Assembly: GCA_027924645.1 (NCBI GenBank)
Contig: BSBN01001225.1
Location: forward strand, 15,518,001 to 15,582,000
Direction: 5' to 3'
DNA from: Cunninghamia lanceolata
Taxonomy: Eukaryota > Streptophyta > Pinopsida > Cupressales > Cupressaceae
DNA: 64,000 nt
Shown here piece after piece: positions 10,856 through 23,588 of this stretch; the first letter of the stretch is position 1; every line of letters begins with the position of its first letter. The notes beneath the pieces were generated by a model. It was not told the DNA's origin. It did no database searches and saw only the letters and a program-made list of their open reading frames with translations. The position numbers and the translations under genes are program-made.

Positions 10856-11852
10856 TCTATTAAGAACTTGATTATGAGGGCTTGCCCCTTCATTGTTATG
10901 CCTATCATATGGCGAAGCATCTGGCAAGCTCTTGCAAGAAAGAGATGTGATCAATGCAAAGGATGTGATGAATCTATAGTAGGACAAAACATGAGCGCAT
11001 TATAGCACGAGCGTGTTATAGCGCGAGCGCTTTATAACTTGCTCGCGTTTTGTATTGCTATTAAAACGGTAAAAAAGTGGTTACCCCCATGATCCAGGCC
11101 CACATGCTCTGTTTTCTTACTGATTATGCGTGTGCTCCGACAAAAAAGAAGTGCTTTCATGTTGTTGGGAAGTTCACATGCACATTTGACACATTGTACC
11201 ACCTTTGCATGATCTTTCCACCACCTTTTCTGCTTTGCCAACTTGAGAAGGAGGAAATAACATAGTTTTCACACCAAGTTTGATATATATCTATTCAAGT
11301 TTCAATTTTTGTAGTGTTGCAATGTTAATTGTGATTCAATTTTAGGAATTTAACATTATAGATTGGTTAATAGTATTGTTGTTAGTAATGATATTTGAGT
11401 ATTATTCAATTTAACATTAAAAAGGAAGCAAGTGGTGAAAAACTCAAATTGTTGAGGAGTTTGATGCAAGAAGATAAAAACACTACATAATTAGGTACTC
11501 TCTCCATTCAAATCTTCATTTTTTAGGTATGTCAAGTCTTTACATGCATGTTCTTTACATTTTCCTTATTTCAGATTGAATTACTTTATCATGCTTTATC
11601 ATACATGTTTAAAATAGACACATTCCCAATCAAGAAAGTAGCCTACAATCTCACATGATGCCATGTATATTTTTTACACTTGGGCTCTTTAATAATTATG
11701 TGTAATAAACAAACCTTAACATACCATGATGTCAAACTATACAAGAATAAATCCTTACAACATAAAAAAAATACAATCCCACTATTATCTTGTATTCATT
11801 TCTTAGGAACTAATATTGGTCTCTTTATCATGCTATAGACAAATTCTCCGTC
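10856..11852. other. Presumed 5' region of the transposase gene
   Basis: Apart from the CpG-rich motif cluster, this 1-kb stretch is AT-rich and has no convincing coding region. An ORF at 11077-11265 (62 residues, with three Cys) is open but unrecognised; it could be an unlinked upstream exon or chance. Confidence 0.35.
10992..11048. promoter_or_regulatory. CpG-rich GAGCGCGTTATA-type motif cluster upstream of the transposase
   Basis: Three direct copies at 16-17 bp spacing (GAGCGCATTATA, GAGCGTGTTATA, GAGCGCTTTATA) are followed by an inverted half-site TTGCTCGCG. The cluster lies about 800 bp upstream of the transposase ORF. The same core is found near both ends of the element. Its repetition and orientation suggest a protein-binding site; that is inferred. 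Confidence 0.5.
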
Positions 11853-14800
11853 ATGCTGAGGAAACGATCAAGAATTAAACCAACACAGGAAGAGATAGAA
11901 GCTAAGAATGCAAAGAAAGCAGTGGCTATGAGGGAACTTCGTGAGAAGAGGAAATTGGACATGATAAATGAAGACATACCAATTGAAGAGGAACCACAAC
12001 CATCACAAAGAGATATGGTATTGGCGGCACAGAGAGAACGAATGCAAAAACTTTGTGGTACGAGAGATTTGAATACCATAGTTGGAGACACGTCCTCTAC
12101 CGCAAGTCAACATGTAGGGACACCATCTACCACATCTCAAGTTGAAAGTACATCATCACTCACATGTGATGAAGGAGGTACGCCATTGTTCCCACCTCAA
12201 CCTCAAGGTATGTCATCTATTCCATCTTCAATTGAAGGTATGCCATCTAACCCATCTCATTTAAATATTGATGAAATTCTTAATGTTGAGATGAATTTAC
12301 CTAACTTGACACCACCTAGAATTTTGCATAGAAAGCCAAAGTATTTGATTGATATTGATGAGAATATTTTGCAGCCAATGGAAGGTAAGATTCCAAAACG
12401 CACTTGTAGAAGATATGCTCATAAGATTTGGAGATTGTTCTTTGAAAAGTTAAATGAGACTGCAAGATGTCAACTATTCATTGAAATGATGTGAAGTATA
12501 AAGTATAGGTCTATCATGAAGATTCTTGGGTTGAGAACATCAGAGGCTTCAAGTGAAAAATCTATTGTCAAGAATCTAATGAGTGCGTATGAGAGTGTGG
12601 GTAACACCTCACACACAAAAGATAGTAATGCAACATGGCGTGTGATTACATCAACTATAGCAAGTAGTCAAACGGGGAAAGCTCGTCTCATTAGAAAGAC
12701 AAGTCAAGAATTGAGAATTAATAGGAAAACTTTATCAAGAGCCATTGGAAGATGCCAAAGAATTGAAGAAACTAATGCCAACGAATTATGAGTGTTCTCG
12801 GGGAGACTACCACGAAAAGATAAACCAATTGTTGAAGAATTGAGATCACTAATTGAAGACTTTTGGAAGAATTACACAAGGGTATCTCTGAATCAAAGGG
12901 ATGTGGTAAGAAGGAGAATCGGTAGTCAGAACCGCGAGCCACATCCAAAGCATTTTTTGGATGAGACTCAAACACAGTTTTATGGTAAATTTCTAGAGAA
13001 GTATCCTCAAATTAAAATTTGTCAAAGATATTTTGAATTGCTAAAACCTTTCTATGTTAAGATAAATCACACATGCACTACTTGTTGTTGTAGATTACAT
13101 ATTGAATTTTCTAACCATTTTGATGCTTATAGGTCTATATGTTTAGATATGCATACTAACAATGATTTGTAGGGTTGTGTCATATGTGCCCCACGAACAT
13201 CTTCAAGAGACTTCATATCAAGAATTTTATGTGAAAGAGAGGAAGGTCAAATATTCTACAAAAAATTATGCTTGGATGGCACATGTCATCGTTGCGGTGG
13301 CTTGCAACATTTGCCAATATGTGAACATATGGAAATAACACATGTGGTTGGAAATAAACTAGTAGAGTTTGGCAAGTATAAAACAGTGGCATACAATACA
13401 AAAAGATGGTAAAGAAGCAAAGAGGTGTGAATTAGTTATTGAAAAGATTCCAATGTATCAGTTTATGCCTATATTTCGTGACAACATAGTGTGTGAGTAT
13501 GCAAGACATGCCCATAGAGCTCGATGGTTGGACTTGCAATTCAAGTTATGCAAGGACACATTTCTGGTTGGTAGCATTATTTCAGTCGACTTTGCAGAGA
13601 ACTATAGTCTACAGCCACAGCGTGAGGTGCAATCACAATATTACAACTCCACACAGGTTTCTATATTTGTGCACATCACATTCATTCATGCGAATGATAG
13701 TACAGAGGATGACAGAAAGATCATAAGGGAGTATAATTTCTATATTAGTGATGATCGCACGCATTCTACGGAGTTCATGCAAGGTTGCTTTCAGGTGTTC
13801 TACAATGATTTGGCTAGAAGGGGCATATCGTTCAGTCAGCATATCATATGGTCGGATAACTGTGCGTCACAATTCAAGAACTCACAGAATTTCTATTGGC
13901 TGAGTAGGAGGCATAATTTTACAGGTATTCAACATATGTGGAACTTTTGTGAGGCCAGGCATGGAAAGGGGGAGCATGATGGTGCAGGAGTATGTATCAA
14001 AAAAGCCATAGCACGAGAAGAGTTAAAGTATAAAGACAATGCAAAGTTGACAGATGCAAAATCGATTGTCAAGTGGTGTAATACTTCCATGGGTCCAGGT
14101 AATGAAGGTAAGTCTTCAGTTCGTAGATTTTTTTGGTTGATAGATGATACTAACATTGCACCATATGAGGATTGTTGTACACTGACAGGATCAAATGAGA
14201 TGCACTCTTTTAGAAGCTCAATTGCAGGTTCATGGAGTATCCATACATGAAAGATGTCATGTTTTTGTTCTTCCTGTACAATTCAAGTCTGGGATGAGTG
14301 CGAGTCAAAGGAGTGGGTTGACGAATGGCAGTTAAGTTATCTTAGCCCACTTGACACGTATCGACGCCCGACAGCATTGGAACTAACACAGATGGAATCA
14401 TCAGCTGACTTTGACCACATATCAGATTTAGTTCAACCAGATAATATAGGGCACATATATGCATCTAATTTCATCTAGTTCAACCAGGTAATGTCATCTT
14501 ACTTTGTAGTGTTTTTGTAATGTTGACTAATTTCATCTAATTTGCTACACATATCAATGTAGGGCACATATATGCAGTTATTGCAGATGAAGATAATGAA
14601 GAGGGAACAAATTATTACTTATGTCGTTGTGTTGAGGCCAAAAAGAAATTGGAGGCCCCTATTACAGATGGAGAAAACATCGAATATCCTACAGGCTCAG
14701 TGGTTATTACTGGAACATGGCTTAGAAGGTACCCACATAAGAGTGTTAATATTTGGCTATTTCAGGACTTTGACATGCATCGGAAGATTCTTCATTACTT

Positions 14801-14948
14801 GAACCTTGTCGTGGCATCCAATGTTCATTTGATAAAGTATCGGGGTAGACCTTTGAACAAAATATTGTGGACGGTGCGTGAGTCTGACCATGAAGCAATA
14901 CTTGACACAATAAAGAGTAGAGCAGACCCGGATGGTTCATTGGATTAA
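11853..14948 (+). pseudogene. Decayed DDE-type transposase of the large TIR element
   Basis: The reading frame stays collinear over 3 kb but is broken by TGA at 12492, TGA at 12789, TAG at 13170, a frame change near 13370-13410, and TGA at 14248. Order of parts: a basic, charged N-terminus (11853-12060); a Ser/Pro/Thr-rich linker; a helical KRTCRRYAHKIWRLFF segment; Cys pairs at about 13080-13310 (CTTCCC, CVIC, CHRC) likely to bind zinc; then the catalytic core. The core shows SVDFAENYSLQ (Asp at 13588), IIWSDNCASQFKN (Asp at 13855) and EARHGKGEHDGAG (Glu at 13972, Asp at 13978), the spacing expected of an RNase H-fold DDE/D transposase. A Cys-rich MSCFCSSC tail follows. A probable intron (GTAATG at about 14488 to TGTAG at 14562) leads to a last exon ending at 14948. 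The VDFAENY and WSDNCASQFKN motifs are not those of hAT, CACTA, MULE or Harbinger as I know them. The stops fit CGA or CAG changed by C-to-T. Confidence 0.7.
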
Positions 14949-15689
14949 TTTGTAAGTATTCACATTGATTTTGTAAAGTCATGTTACATTGAGTTGTAAG
15001 TATGCACATTAATTTGTAAGGTTTGTCTTTTTTTATTTCCTCCTGCATTTTTACACATATGTACACATTTTTACATCATCATGTTATGCATTTTTGGTGT
15101 TCTGCTCCTGATGCGACCAAACTCATAACTCACCCTACTTCCTCTAAACACCATTTGATGATCTCTCCAACACTCTGGATCCAGGGTGCCCAATCATGAT
15201 GATGACCTATATACCATTCTCCCAAGGCGCTCATAATAAATGAAAAGAAGACCAAGGGCGCCCAAGCTTAATAGACTTATTTCTTTCAATTTTGATGATC
15301 CAAACTCTTGCAATATGACATCCACTTTCATGCCTTTAGATCTTCCTTCACATACAAGGCACCAAATCAAGTTGAAAAATCTACATAAGGACACCAAAAT
15401 GGATGAAAGGAGACATGAAATGCGCCTTAGGACTCCATGCTAAGGTTTGAGCCATTAAAGTCTCTTGATATTAGGCACTCATGATGATGAAACTTAGAGC
15501 TTTTTCCTTTCCTATGCGCTCATCTAAGATGTTTGAATGATAAGGAGCACCTCGACCTCTATAATGTACATTGGGCACCAAAATCAAGGTCATTTTAAGT
15601 CACTTTGAGTCATTTGCGGTCAGTTTGAGTCTTTGAGTCATGTTGCAAAAAAATGTCAATGTTGTCAAGTTGCACAAAGCAACTTTTGC
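14949..15689. other. Spacer between transposase and satellite array
   Basis: No gene is seen. The part from about 15088 (GCATTTTTGGTGTTCTGCTC, then GATGCGACCAAACT) resembles the start of the 359-bp repeat unit and may be a diverged first monomer. Repeated GGGCGC and GGCGCTC strings echo sequence at 20995-21260 on the other side of the array. Confidence 0.45.
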
Positions 15690-18445
15690 ATTTTTGGTGT
15701 CCTGCTCGTGATGTGACCAAACTGACTGTTCCAACATGTCTGGATGGGTACATTTATGTTAGGCATGGTCCTTTTTTTCACCCAAACATGTCAAAACAGT
15801 CCGAGCTATATTGTACCGACGATATCCCTGAAGAGTCCAAATTGTAAAAAGGCAGCAATCTTTGACGAGATGTTACTCAAAAACCGTGTCACTTAGAAAC
15901 ATTCTGTCTAAGGCAACATGATCATGTAGAGTGCCTCTACAATAACCTCTCTCGATTTTTTATATCTCTAAGGCATTTGCCCGTGGTGAAAGGTTTTCTG
16001 CTGCCCCAAAAATCGTCAGAAGGAGGTAGTGTAAAGTTGCAAAAGGGTGTAACTTTTGTCCTGCTCCTGATGCGACCAAACTGACTATTCCAACACGTCC
16101 GAATGGGTACATTTATGCTAGGCATGGTCCTATTTTTCACCCAAACATGTCAAAATAGTCTGAGCTACATTGTACCGATGATATCCCTGAAGAGTCCAAA
16201 GTGCAAAAAGGCAGCAATCTTTGACAAGATGTTACTCAAAAATTGTGTCACTTAGAAACATTCTGTCTGAGGCAACGCGATCATGTAAAGTGCCTCTACA
16301 ATAACCTCTCTCAGTTTTTTATATCTCTGAGGCATTTGCCCGTGGTGAAAGGTTTTATGCTACCCCAAAAATCGTCAGAAGGAGGCAGTGTAAAGTTGTA
16401 AAGGGGTGTAACTTTTGTCCTGCTCCTGATGCGACCAAACTGACTGTTCCAACGCGTCTGGATGGGTACATTTACGCTAGGTATTGTCCTTTTTTTACCC
16501 AAACATGTCGAAACAGTCCGAGCTACATTGTACCCACGATATCCCTAAAGAGTCCAAAGTGCAAAAAGGCAGCAATCTTTGACGAGATGTTACTCGGAAA
16601 CTGTGTCACTTAGAAACATTCTGCCTAAGGCAACACGATCACGTAGAGTGCCTCTACAATAACCTCTCTCAATTTTTTATATCTCTGAGGCATTTGCCCG
16701 TGGTGAAAGGTTTTCTGTTACCCCAAAAATCATCAGAAGGAGGCAGTGTAAAATTGCAAAGGGGTGTAACTTTCATCATGCTCCTGATGCAACCAAACTG
16801 ACTATTCCAACGCATCTGAATGGGTACATTTACGCTAGGCATGGTCCTATTTTTCACCCAAACATGTCGAAACAGTCTGAGCTACATTGTACCGACGATA
16901 TCCCTGAAGAGTCCAAAGTGCAAAAAGGCAACAATCTTTGACGAGATGTTACACAAAAACTGTGTCACTTAGAAACATTCTGTCTGAGGCAATGCGATCA
17001 CGTAAAGTGCCTCTACAATAACCTCTCTCGGTTTTTTATATCTCTGAGGCATTTGCCCATGGTGAAAGGTTTTCTGCTACCCCAAAAATCGTTAGAAGGA
17101 GGCAATGTAAAGTTGCAAAGGGGTGTAACTTTTCTCCTGCTCCTGATGCGACCAAATTGACTGTTTCAATGCATCTGAATGGGTACATTTACGCTAGGCA
17201 TTGTCTTTTTTTTCACCCAAACATGTCGAAACAGTCCAAGCTACATTGTACCCATGATATCCCTAAAGAGTCCAAAGTGCAAAAAGGCAACAATCTTTGA
17301 AGAGATGTTACTCGAAAATTGTGTCACTTAGAAAAATTTTTTCTGAGGCAACACGATCATCTAGAGTGCCTCTACAATAACCTCTCTCAGTTTTTTATAT
17401 CTCTGAGGCATTTGCCCGTGGTGAAAGGTTTTCTGCTGCCCCAAAAATCGTCAGAAGGAGGCAGTGTAAAGTTGCAAAGGGGTGTAACTTTCGTCTTGCT
17501 CCTGATGCGACTAAACTAACTATTCCAACGCATCCGAATGGGTACATTTACGCTAGGCATAGTCCTATTTTTCACCCAAACATGTCGAAACAGTTTGAGC
17601 TACATTGTATCGACGATATCCCTGAAGAGTCCAAAGTGAAAAAAGGCAGCAATCTTTGATGAGATGTTACTTGAAAACTGTGTCACTTAGAAACATTCCG
17701 TCTGAGGCAACGTAATCACATAAAGTGCCTCTACAATAACCTCTCTCAGTTTTTTATATCTCTGAGGCATTTGCCCGTGGTGAAAGGTTTTTTGCTGCCC
17801 CAAAAATCGTTAGAAGGAGGCAGTGTAAAGTTGCAAAGGGGTGTAACTTTTATCCTGCTCCTGATGAGACCAAACTGATTGTTCCAACACATCCAGATGG
17901 GTACATTTACGCTAGGCATTGTCCTTTTTTTTACCCAAACATGTCGAAACAGTCCGAGCTACATTGTACCCATGATATCCCTAAAGAGTACAAAGTGCAA
18001 AAAGGTAGCAATCTTTGAGGAGATGTTACTCAAAAATTGTGTCACTTAGAAACATTATGTCTGAGGCAACACGATCACGTAGAGTGCCTCTACAATAACC
18101 TCTCTCAATTTTTTATATCTCTGAGGCATTTGCCCATGGTGAAAGGTTTTCTGCTGCCCCAAAAATCGTCAGAAGGAGGCAGTGTAAAGTTGCAAAGGGG
18201 TGTAACTTTCATCCTGCTCCTGATGCGACCAAACTAACTGTTCCAATGCATCCGAATGGGTACATTTACGCTAGGCATGGTCCTATTTTTCACCCAAACA
18301 TGTCGAAACAGTCTGAGCTACATTGTACTGACGATATCCCTGAAGAGTCTAAAGTGCAAAAAGGCAACAATCTTTGATGAGATGTTACTCAAAAATCATG
18401 TCACTTACAAACATTCCGTCTGAGGCAACATGATCACGTAGAGTG
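15690..18445. repeat. 359-bp satellite array with alternating A/B monomers
   Basis: About 7.7 head-to-tail copies of a 358-360 bp unit. The landmark GCCTCTACAATAACC recurs at about 15933, 16292, 16650, 17009, 17368, 17727 and 18086. From about 16.1 kb the monomers alternate. Type A carries GGTCCTATTTTT-like sequence and GACGATATCCCTGAAGAG; type B carries TTGTCCTTTTTTT and CCCA(C/T)GATATCCCTAAAGAG. This makes a dimer of about 718 bp. ORFs inside (MCHLE..., MKNRTMPS...) recur with the period and are products of the repeat. The array is interrupted at 18445 by a solo LTR and resumes at 20878. Confidence 0.9.
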
Positions 18446-20877
18446 TGTTGGTTTTTCTTCTGAATCAGCATTAGGGTTTGCTAGTTCTAATGCACAGGTA
18501 GATTCAGCCAACTAAATACAGGAGGTTGCGTGAGCTCCTCCCCTTTACTTCTGGTTCTGTCGCACCAAGGGGGGTGTCCCTATTTGATAAAAGTATGACC
18601 TTGACTAGCTCAATGACAGAAGGATTTAACTTGACAGCAACAGGCAGAATACTCTCATGGATGGACCAAGATTTGTGTAACAAATCACAAGGTTGGCAAC
18701 ATTCTTGGACATAATGTCTGGTTAGGTATGAGAGCATGCAGGGGTTTCCTACTCCTAATCCTACAACTAACAGGTGAAAGGATGAAATGGTTTGAAATGA
18801 TGTTTGGAGTTATGGGACTTTCCTAGACCCATTGAACAGACAGATTCCCAAACCAGTGCCTTATCTGGGTAGCAGAGTCATATCTAAGAATATAAATGTC
18901 TCCCCATGACAACACTAATTCATATCCAGAGGACCTGAGAAGAATGCTACTGCCTAACAGCAACATGTCCAAGAAAGAGTATTACTTATGATCATACTTA
19001 ACAGATCTTATGATGCAATCTATTTTCCTTTGTATCTGATCAAAAGCCTATTTAACCACTCCTTGAGTAGATGCAATAAATCAGACACACAATACGCATA
19101 TACTGAAAAACTTGGAAGCCCTTGACAACCTTGTTTGAAAGGAAAACAAATGACATACAGGAGACAATCAGAAATAATACACACACCAGGTGTTTTTCAT
19201 TTAAAATCAATCTGCATAGAAAGTCATCATAGAGAAAATTATCATTTACAAGACAAGATAGACTGGTACACCAGGCTAAAGACCGAGTCTGTAGCAAAAA
19301 ATGCCTTTCAAAATGTGAACACCTTATGTTCAGAGTCAGAGCAGAAGGCCCAAAAAACATCCAACCTCCTAAATGAGTAACACTTCCTGCTTAAAAATAG
19401 CCAAAGGGAAGCGTGCTCATCATTAATTACATAGCCAGAAGTCAAAAATCTACCAGATACATCCATCAGAAAGAATGGCGCTCAGAAGTCATCAATGCAG
19501 TAGACAAGGGAGGCCTCGAGCCTTGCGCTGCCATCTGGAAGTCCTCATGCCAAAAATTAGGTACATGACTGTTCAACAACTCGCCCACGCCTCAACACAG
19601 TTGCCATTGATGGCTCAACCACCCACATCCTACTTGGAAACCGTTGTAGCATTCAAAATGGAGCTTCCCGCCAAAATGCGTTTCATCGCAGGTTCAAATT
19701 ATGCAGGGAGATTAATCCCACATGCACGGTGCGGAGACCCCTTTAGTATTTTAAAAACATGGCCATATGCATAATAGGTGTCGAGCGCTTTTGCTACGCT
19801 CGACACATGCTCCTTCTCCAAAAGCCCATCGGCCAAACTTCTACCATCGGCCTACCCCACAAATCTCTCATTGATCTCAATTGTCTTGCCAACCGCTACA
19901 TTACATCCCCCTCCATCGGCCAGAGATGAACCATCGGGCCAACTCTCCAGACCCTCGCTGATCTACCAAGTCTCTCCGACAGCACCTTCGCCATCGGCCA
20001 GACCAACACCGTCGGCCTAGCAAGAAACCCCTCTGCCGATATAGCAACTCCTGCCAATAACACATCGGCCTGCCACTTTCGTCGGTGAGACATACACCAT
20101 CAGGCAAGCTCACCTCAGTCCATTCGATAGCAAATGTTATCCCGATGAGCACCAACCCAAGGTCTTCGGTGAGACCACCATCCATCGGAGCAACAAAAAA
20201 CTTCTCTGCCGATCATGCCGATCACTCTAATGAAAGCCCCCTCGGCAAGACACGCCGATGACTCCTCATCAGCCAAACATACGCCATCGGCCCAACACTT
20301 GCCCGCTCATCCGATAGCCAAAGTCTTGGCGATAGCACTCCAAAATCCTCATCGGTGAGACCTAGACTGTCGGCAAGCCACAAAACACCTACGCCGACCA
20401 CACAAGTCACCCCGATGCTAATAAACAAAACACATCCTCTGTCGGTAACACAAACTTAACCCCGTGAACCCATCGAACCGATGAACCAGTTCAACCCGAT
20501 GGTTTGATACTGAGGTTCGCTGGCAAGGTTCAAACCTCAAAAACAATACTTCATCACTGGCGGCCAAGTACTTCGAAGTCGGCCCGATACACAAAAAACT
20601 TAGGCCAAGACCAAAATCACAAAGCTTCGAACCGTTGAACCTTGAACCGTTGAGAAAAAGGTTCAAGTTCAAACTGAAAGTTTGAAGACACAATCGGAGC
20701 ACTTCAAACAAAAACTCATGCTGATGGACAAAACATGATGACCCCTTCCTCAGGAAAGATGATGCGGATGCTACAAAACACTGAAGGGGTGCCAAAACTC
20801 AGAACTTTTTGGACTTTTTGGGAAGGTGCCTGCATGAAAAATTGCTCGGGAACTGATAGTCAATTCAGGCACCAACA
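18446..20877 (-). mobile_element. Solo LTR, family 1 (2,432 bp), inserted in the satellite
   Basis: Bounded by TGTTGGT at the left and ACCAACA at the right, with a perfect 5-bp duplication GAGTG (18441-18445 and 20878-20882). Read on the minus strand it begins TGTTGGTGCCTGAATTGAC and matches the solo LTR at 5847-8512 over its first 130 bases, around 19440-19780 and at its end, so it is the same family in reverse orientation. Its U3 part (about 19800-20720) is full of CCGATG/CATCGG motifs where the sister copy has ATGATG. No internal domain or partner LTR is present. Confidence 0.7.
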
Positions 20878-20882
20878 GAGTG

Positions 20883-20985
20883 CCTCTACAATAACCTCTC
20901 TCAGTTTTTATATCTCTGAGACATGTACCCATGGTGAAAGGTTTTCTGCTGCCCCAAAAATCGTCAGAAGGAGGCAGTGTATTAA
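20883..20985. repeat. Right remnant of the 359-bp satellite
   Basis: GCCTCTACAATAACCTCTCT to AGAAGGAGGCAGTGT continues the monomer cut by the solo LTR insertion, then stops within the unit. Confidence 0.85.
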
Positions 20986-23588
20986 GTCAGGATGAAAGCC
21001 TATTCACTCTAGGCGCCTGTTGTGACCAAATCACACATCACCCCATTACAAATGGGGACCCCCTACTTTTTTTGAACTCCAGTGTGTTTGACTAAGCTTA
21101 GATGATGTCTTGGGGTTATTGCATGATGAGGTCAGTGGTGTTTGAGTTTTAGAGCTCCTTGATGACCTGATCCTAATAGTGGGCGCGTAGAGGAAGGAAT
21201 GATTAAGGCACACTTTGATAATCATTTCACCCTAGGTGAGCGCCTAGGTAGAATTTGGAGTGGAAGCCTCAAATAATACCTTGGATTTTTAGATGCTTAT
21301 TTTAGCTCAAATCATCATTATCTTGCACCTAGAGTTGGAGTCTAACTGCCTAGGGAGTCAAGGAGCATTTCATCATCCAGAGAATCCCAAACATGTGCCT
21401 TGAACAAGTGATGCTACAAGTGGTGAACAAATGGGCACCTTGAAGAATTGAGCCCTCCAAGACATCTTGCAATTGCCTAAAAGTCCAAAATTTACATAAG
21501 TGAGTTAAGGTGCCATTTTCCATCTCCAGAGCCTCCTTTGAGCACCTTAACATGGAGTGAATGTTTTAGTCTATAAAAGATTGCACCTAAAGAATATAAC
21601 AACCCCTTGAGTCACTAGGATGAACTAAGTTAACAAAATGAACTTCATTGAGGGAGGCGCACTTGTGCATCTAGACAACTCCAGTTTAGCGCCTGAGAAA
21701 AAGCATGTTTAGAACACCCCTCGAATGAACCCTCTAGAACCAATAACCATAGCTCAAGATCCATAACCATGAGAAGATAAAGCATTAAAAAAATTCATCT
21801 AAAGGATGGCAAATACCTCTTAGATGATAGTCTGTCGAGTAGACCAAGAGTGGAGAATGAGAATGCTCCTCGAAGATACACCAAGCCACAATGACTCTCC
21901 AATAAGAATCTTCTCTAGGTCCATAATTAACTCACGCCCATATCCAAGTGAAAGTCTCCTTGGTCTTCCTGCTAAAACCTCTAAAGGGTAACCATCTCAA
22001 CAAGTGTCTCTAATCCCAAGAGAACTCTAGCCTCACCCAAGTCTCGAAGTATGTATGAGAACCTACAACCAATTAATCCATGTTAAGCTCCAAATGCAAC
22101 ACCACATTATCATGAAGCTCCCAAGCACATGACCAATGTACTCAATACCAAGAGAACCAACAAGACCACTGTCAAAACTCCAACTACAAAATTAGGTATC
22201 CAAACATGACATCATGATCTAACATCTCCTCCTAGAAGATCACATGCACCAATACAGACATCCTAGTCTCAAGAGAACTTGTATCATGCTAATACTCTAA
22301 TCTAGAATAAAGAGTCCACCAAGACACACTACCAAACACCTCTAAAATAAGGATCAACATCTACAACCACATGAAGATAACCATCTCCTAAAAATAGTAG
22401 CCAAGATGTCAAAGCACTCTCACTACAAATAATAATCATAATCCAAGAGTTTGTCCATTACACCCAACCACTATATAAGATCATCCATCACTAGGTGACG
22501 AATACACATCACTATCAAAGCTCCCACTGAACCATGATATGAACTACACATGGCATTGTGATAACCATCTCCTAAATGAAGATCACCATGGTCCACACAC
22601 ACTCAACTATAATACTAATAACTCCAAAGTAGAACCAAGATCTCCAATCTAAGAAGATAAACCATCATTACTGTCAAAAGCTCACCCTAAACTATGCAAC
22701 TAAGATATCCATGACATCATGATAAACATGCTACAAGTCCCAATAACCAACTATCCAATCATTCTCATCATCCATCCTCTCATCCCAATGCAACATACCA
22801 ATGCGCAAATGAGCATAGACAAGGAAAAATAACAAAGTCTACATCAACACTGAATCAATCCCGTGGATATAGGCGATATGCATTCAAGTCATCCCACTAC
22901 AATCAATGAGGTGTGCATCCCAAAAAAATGCATAACTTGTAGATCCCAACCATTGAAAACATGCAAAATCATCATCACATTAGTAACTTCCAAACTGAGA
23001 TATCAAATAATATAACTTATAGACTTCACCAAATCAATCATAGATTCAACTTTCCAAACAAGTTTACAAATGAGTAACCATAGTCAAGGAACTAATCAAG
23101 CATCTAAGAGATAAGAACAATGTGCTAAAAGTAAACCACAACACCACCTGTAATCATGAATCAAACATCATAACCAATACCTATCAACTACAAACATGAT
23201 CAAGTCTTGCCAATGCTCAAATGTACCTACATACCCATGACACCATAATTATCATCATTGCTATACCTATGCTCAAATCCCACTGAAACAAGACTCCTAG
23301 TCTCACCATGTATCAACCATGTCCTCAAACTAGAATATTGCTGAGCCCATGGAGATTGATACACCCACTTCAATAGAATAGGCAATTAATGTACCTGATG
23401 TGTCTTCATTTCATAAACTAGTAAACATCATTTGCATCCATACTTAAACCAATCTTATTGTTGTGTTTGATGTGTCCTCTTTCAAACAACCATTTAACAA
23501 AATTTGAGTCCAAACAATAAACATTTACAACCATAAACATCTCAAAGTCCAAAATCCAAACATTCTATCATCCTTAATCATTTCCATC
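20986..23588. other. Repeat-free interior of the large element, no gene seen
   Basis: The first 700 bp carry scattered CTAGGCGC-type motifs. From about 21700 the plus strand becomes rich in A and C with many CCAA, CATC and CTCC words and no long ORF. I see no known domain; it may be non-coding leader or decayed retroelement sequence. Confidence 0.4.

Noticed and set aside
15937..18237. A repeated small protein family (MKNRTMPS / MCHLE ORFs)
   Set aside because: The ORFs appear on both strands at the satellite period and are broken in several monomers; they are repeat shadows.
15690..18445. CRISPR-like array
   Set aside because: The whole 359-bp unit is repeated without unique spacers, and the context is a eukaryotic nuclear genome.
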